Assembly: GCA_913046215.1 (NCBI GenBank)
Contig: CAJWRJ010000016.1
Location: 1-37,124, forward strand
Reading direction: 5' to 3'
From: an uncultured Legionellales bacterium
GTDB taxonomy: Bacteria > Pseudomonadota > Gammaproteobacteria > Eutrophobiales > Eutrophobiaceae
Length of the DNA stretch: 37,124 nucleotides
The notes under the pieces were generated by a model. It did not search any database, was not told where the DNA came from, and saw nothing but the letters and a program-made list of their open reading frames with translations. Below are positions 36,797 through 37,124 of the stretch, piece after piece (position 1 is the stretch's first letter; each line of letters starts with the position of its first letter). The position numbers were made by a program, and so were the translations under genes.

Positions 36797-37124
36797 CTAT
36801 TTAATACCCAGCTTTTTCTCTAAATAGTGGATATCAGCACCGCCCGCAATAAAGGCTGGGTCCTTAACAAGATCCTGATGAAGCGGAATATTTGTTTTTA
36901 TCCCGTCTATAACGATTTCTGATAGCGCCATTGATAAGCGTGTTAATGCGAGCTCTCTAGTTTCACCGTGCGCGATTAATTTACCAATCATGGAATCATA
37001 ATAGGGTGGCACTTTATATCCCTGATAAACGTGGGTATCAACACGAATTCCAAATCCACCAGGAGGATGATAGTGCTGTATAACACCCGGAGAGGGTAGA
37101 AAATTCTCTGGATCTTCGGCATTG
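36797..37124 (-). CDS. accC: Biotin carboxylase subunit of acetyl-CoA carboxylase (C-terminal part only)
   Basis: The C-terminal 108 residues of AccC are visible; the rest lies beyond the right edge. The frame reads [20 protein letters not shown] (start of the biotin-carboxylase C-terminal domain), then [39 protein letters not shown] and a KLGIK C-terminus, closely like E. coli AccC. AccC carboxylates biotin on AccB in fatty acid synthesis. An internal Met at 37012 (MPPYYDS-type reading, a GTG codon) is not the start, because conserved sequence continues upstream to the edge. Confidence 0.96.
   Translation of the reverse strand, partial: NAEDPENFLPSPGVIQHYHPPGGFGIRVDTHVYQGYKVPPYYDSMIGKLIAHGETRELALTRLSMALSEIVIDGIKTNIPLHQDLVKDPAFIAGGADIHYLEKKLGIK

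Overview
The window is AT-rich chromosomal core DNA from a gammaproteobacterium. Three gene orders support that placement: accC-prmA-dusB-fis-purH-purD, pepP-ubiH-ubiI, and zapA followed by a 6S RNA gene. Aerobic enzymes (HemF, UbiH/UbiI) and biosynthetic genes (arginine, histidine, purine, isoleucine, glutathione, methyl cycle) suggest an aerobic, largely prototrophic organism. I cannot name the genus. I see no phage, transposase, integrase, CRISPR array, toxin-antitoxin pair, rRNA or tRNA. I found no convincing undescribed multigene system; the points of interest are regulatory or variants of known proteins.

Layout. Positions 1-6419 (minus strand): rsmE, gshA (a rare family), argH and a long AsmA-family gene that runs off the left edge in a perfect 15-bp tandem repeat. 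6555-7004 (plus): a lone TerB-like gene. 7006-10615 (minus): the SAM/methyl cycle genes metK, ahcY and metF. A near-consensus promoter and an SAH riboswitch lie between metK and ahcY. 10745-11299 (plus): a thioredoxin-fold protein. 11510-18343 (plus): a five-gene central carbon operon, tkt-gap-pgk-pyk-fba, ending in a class I aldolase. 18374-21650 (minus): glnS-purC-can. 21716-25462 (minus): pepP-ubiH-ubiI with overlapping genes. 25800-26561 (plus): a ZapB-like coiled-coil gene, zapA and 6S RNA. 26583-28109 (minus): ilvA. 28160-29244 (plus): rpiA and a DUF3429 membrane protein. 29254-30162 (minus): hemF. 30256-31508 (plus): hisB-hisH. 31515-37124 (minus): accC (partial), prmA, dusB, fis, purH and purD.

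How the parts work together. MetK makes SAM, methyltransferases (RsmE and PrmA here) turn it into SAH, and AhcY removes SAH while MetF supplies methyl groups for methionine. The riboswitch lets SAH level set ahcY-metF expression separately from metK. Tkt, Gap, Pgk, Pyk and Fba, with RpiA, cover lower glycolysis/gluconeogenesis and sugar-phosphate interconversion. No RuBisCO or phosphoribulokinase is present here, so carbon fixation cannot be claimed. PurC, PurD and PurH supply purines. Fis, 6S RNA and ZapA are growth-phase and division functions. Coding density is high: the only gene-free stretch above 300 bases is 25463-25799.
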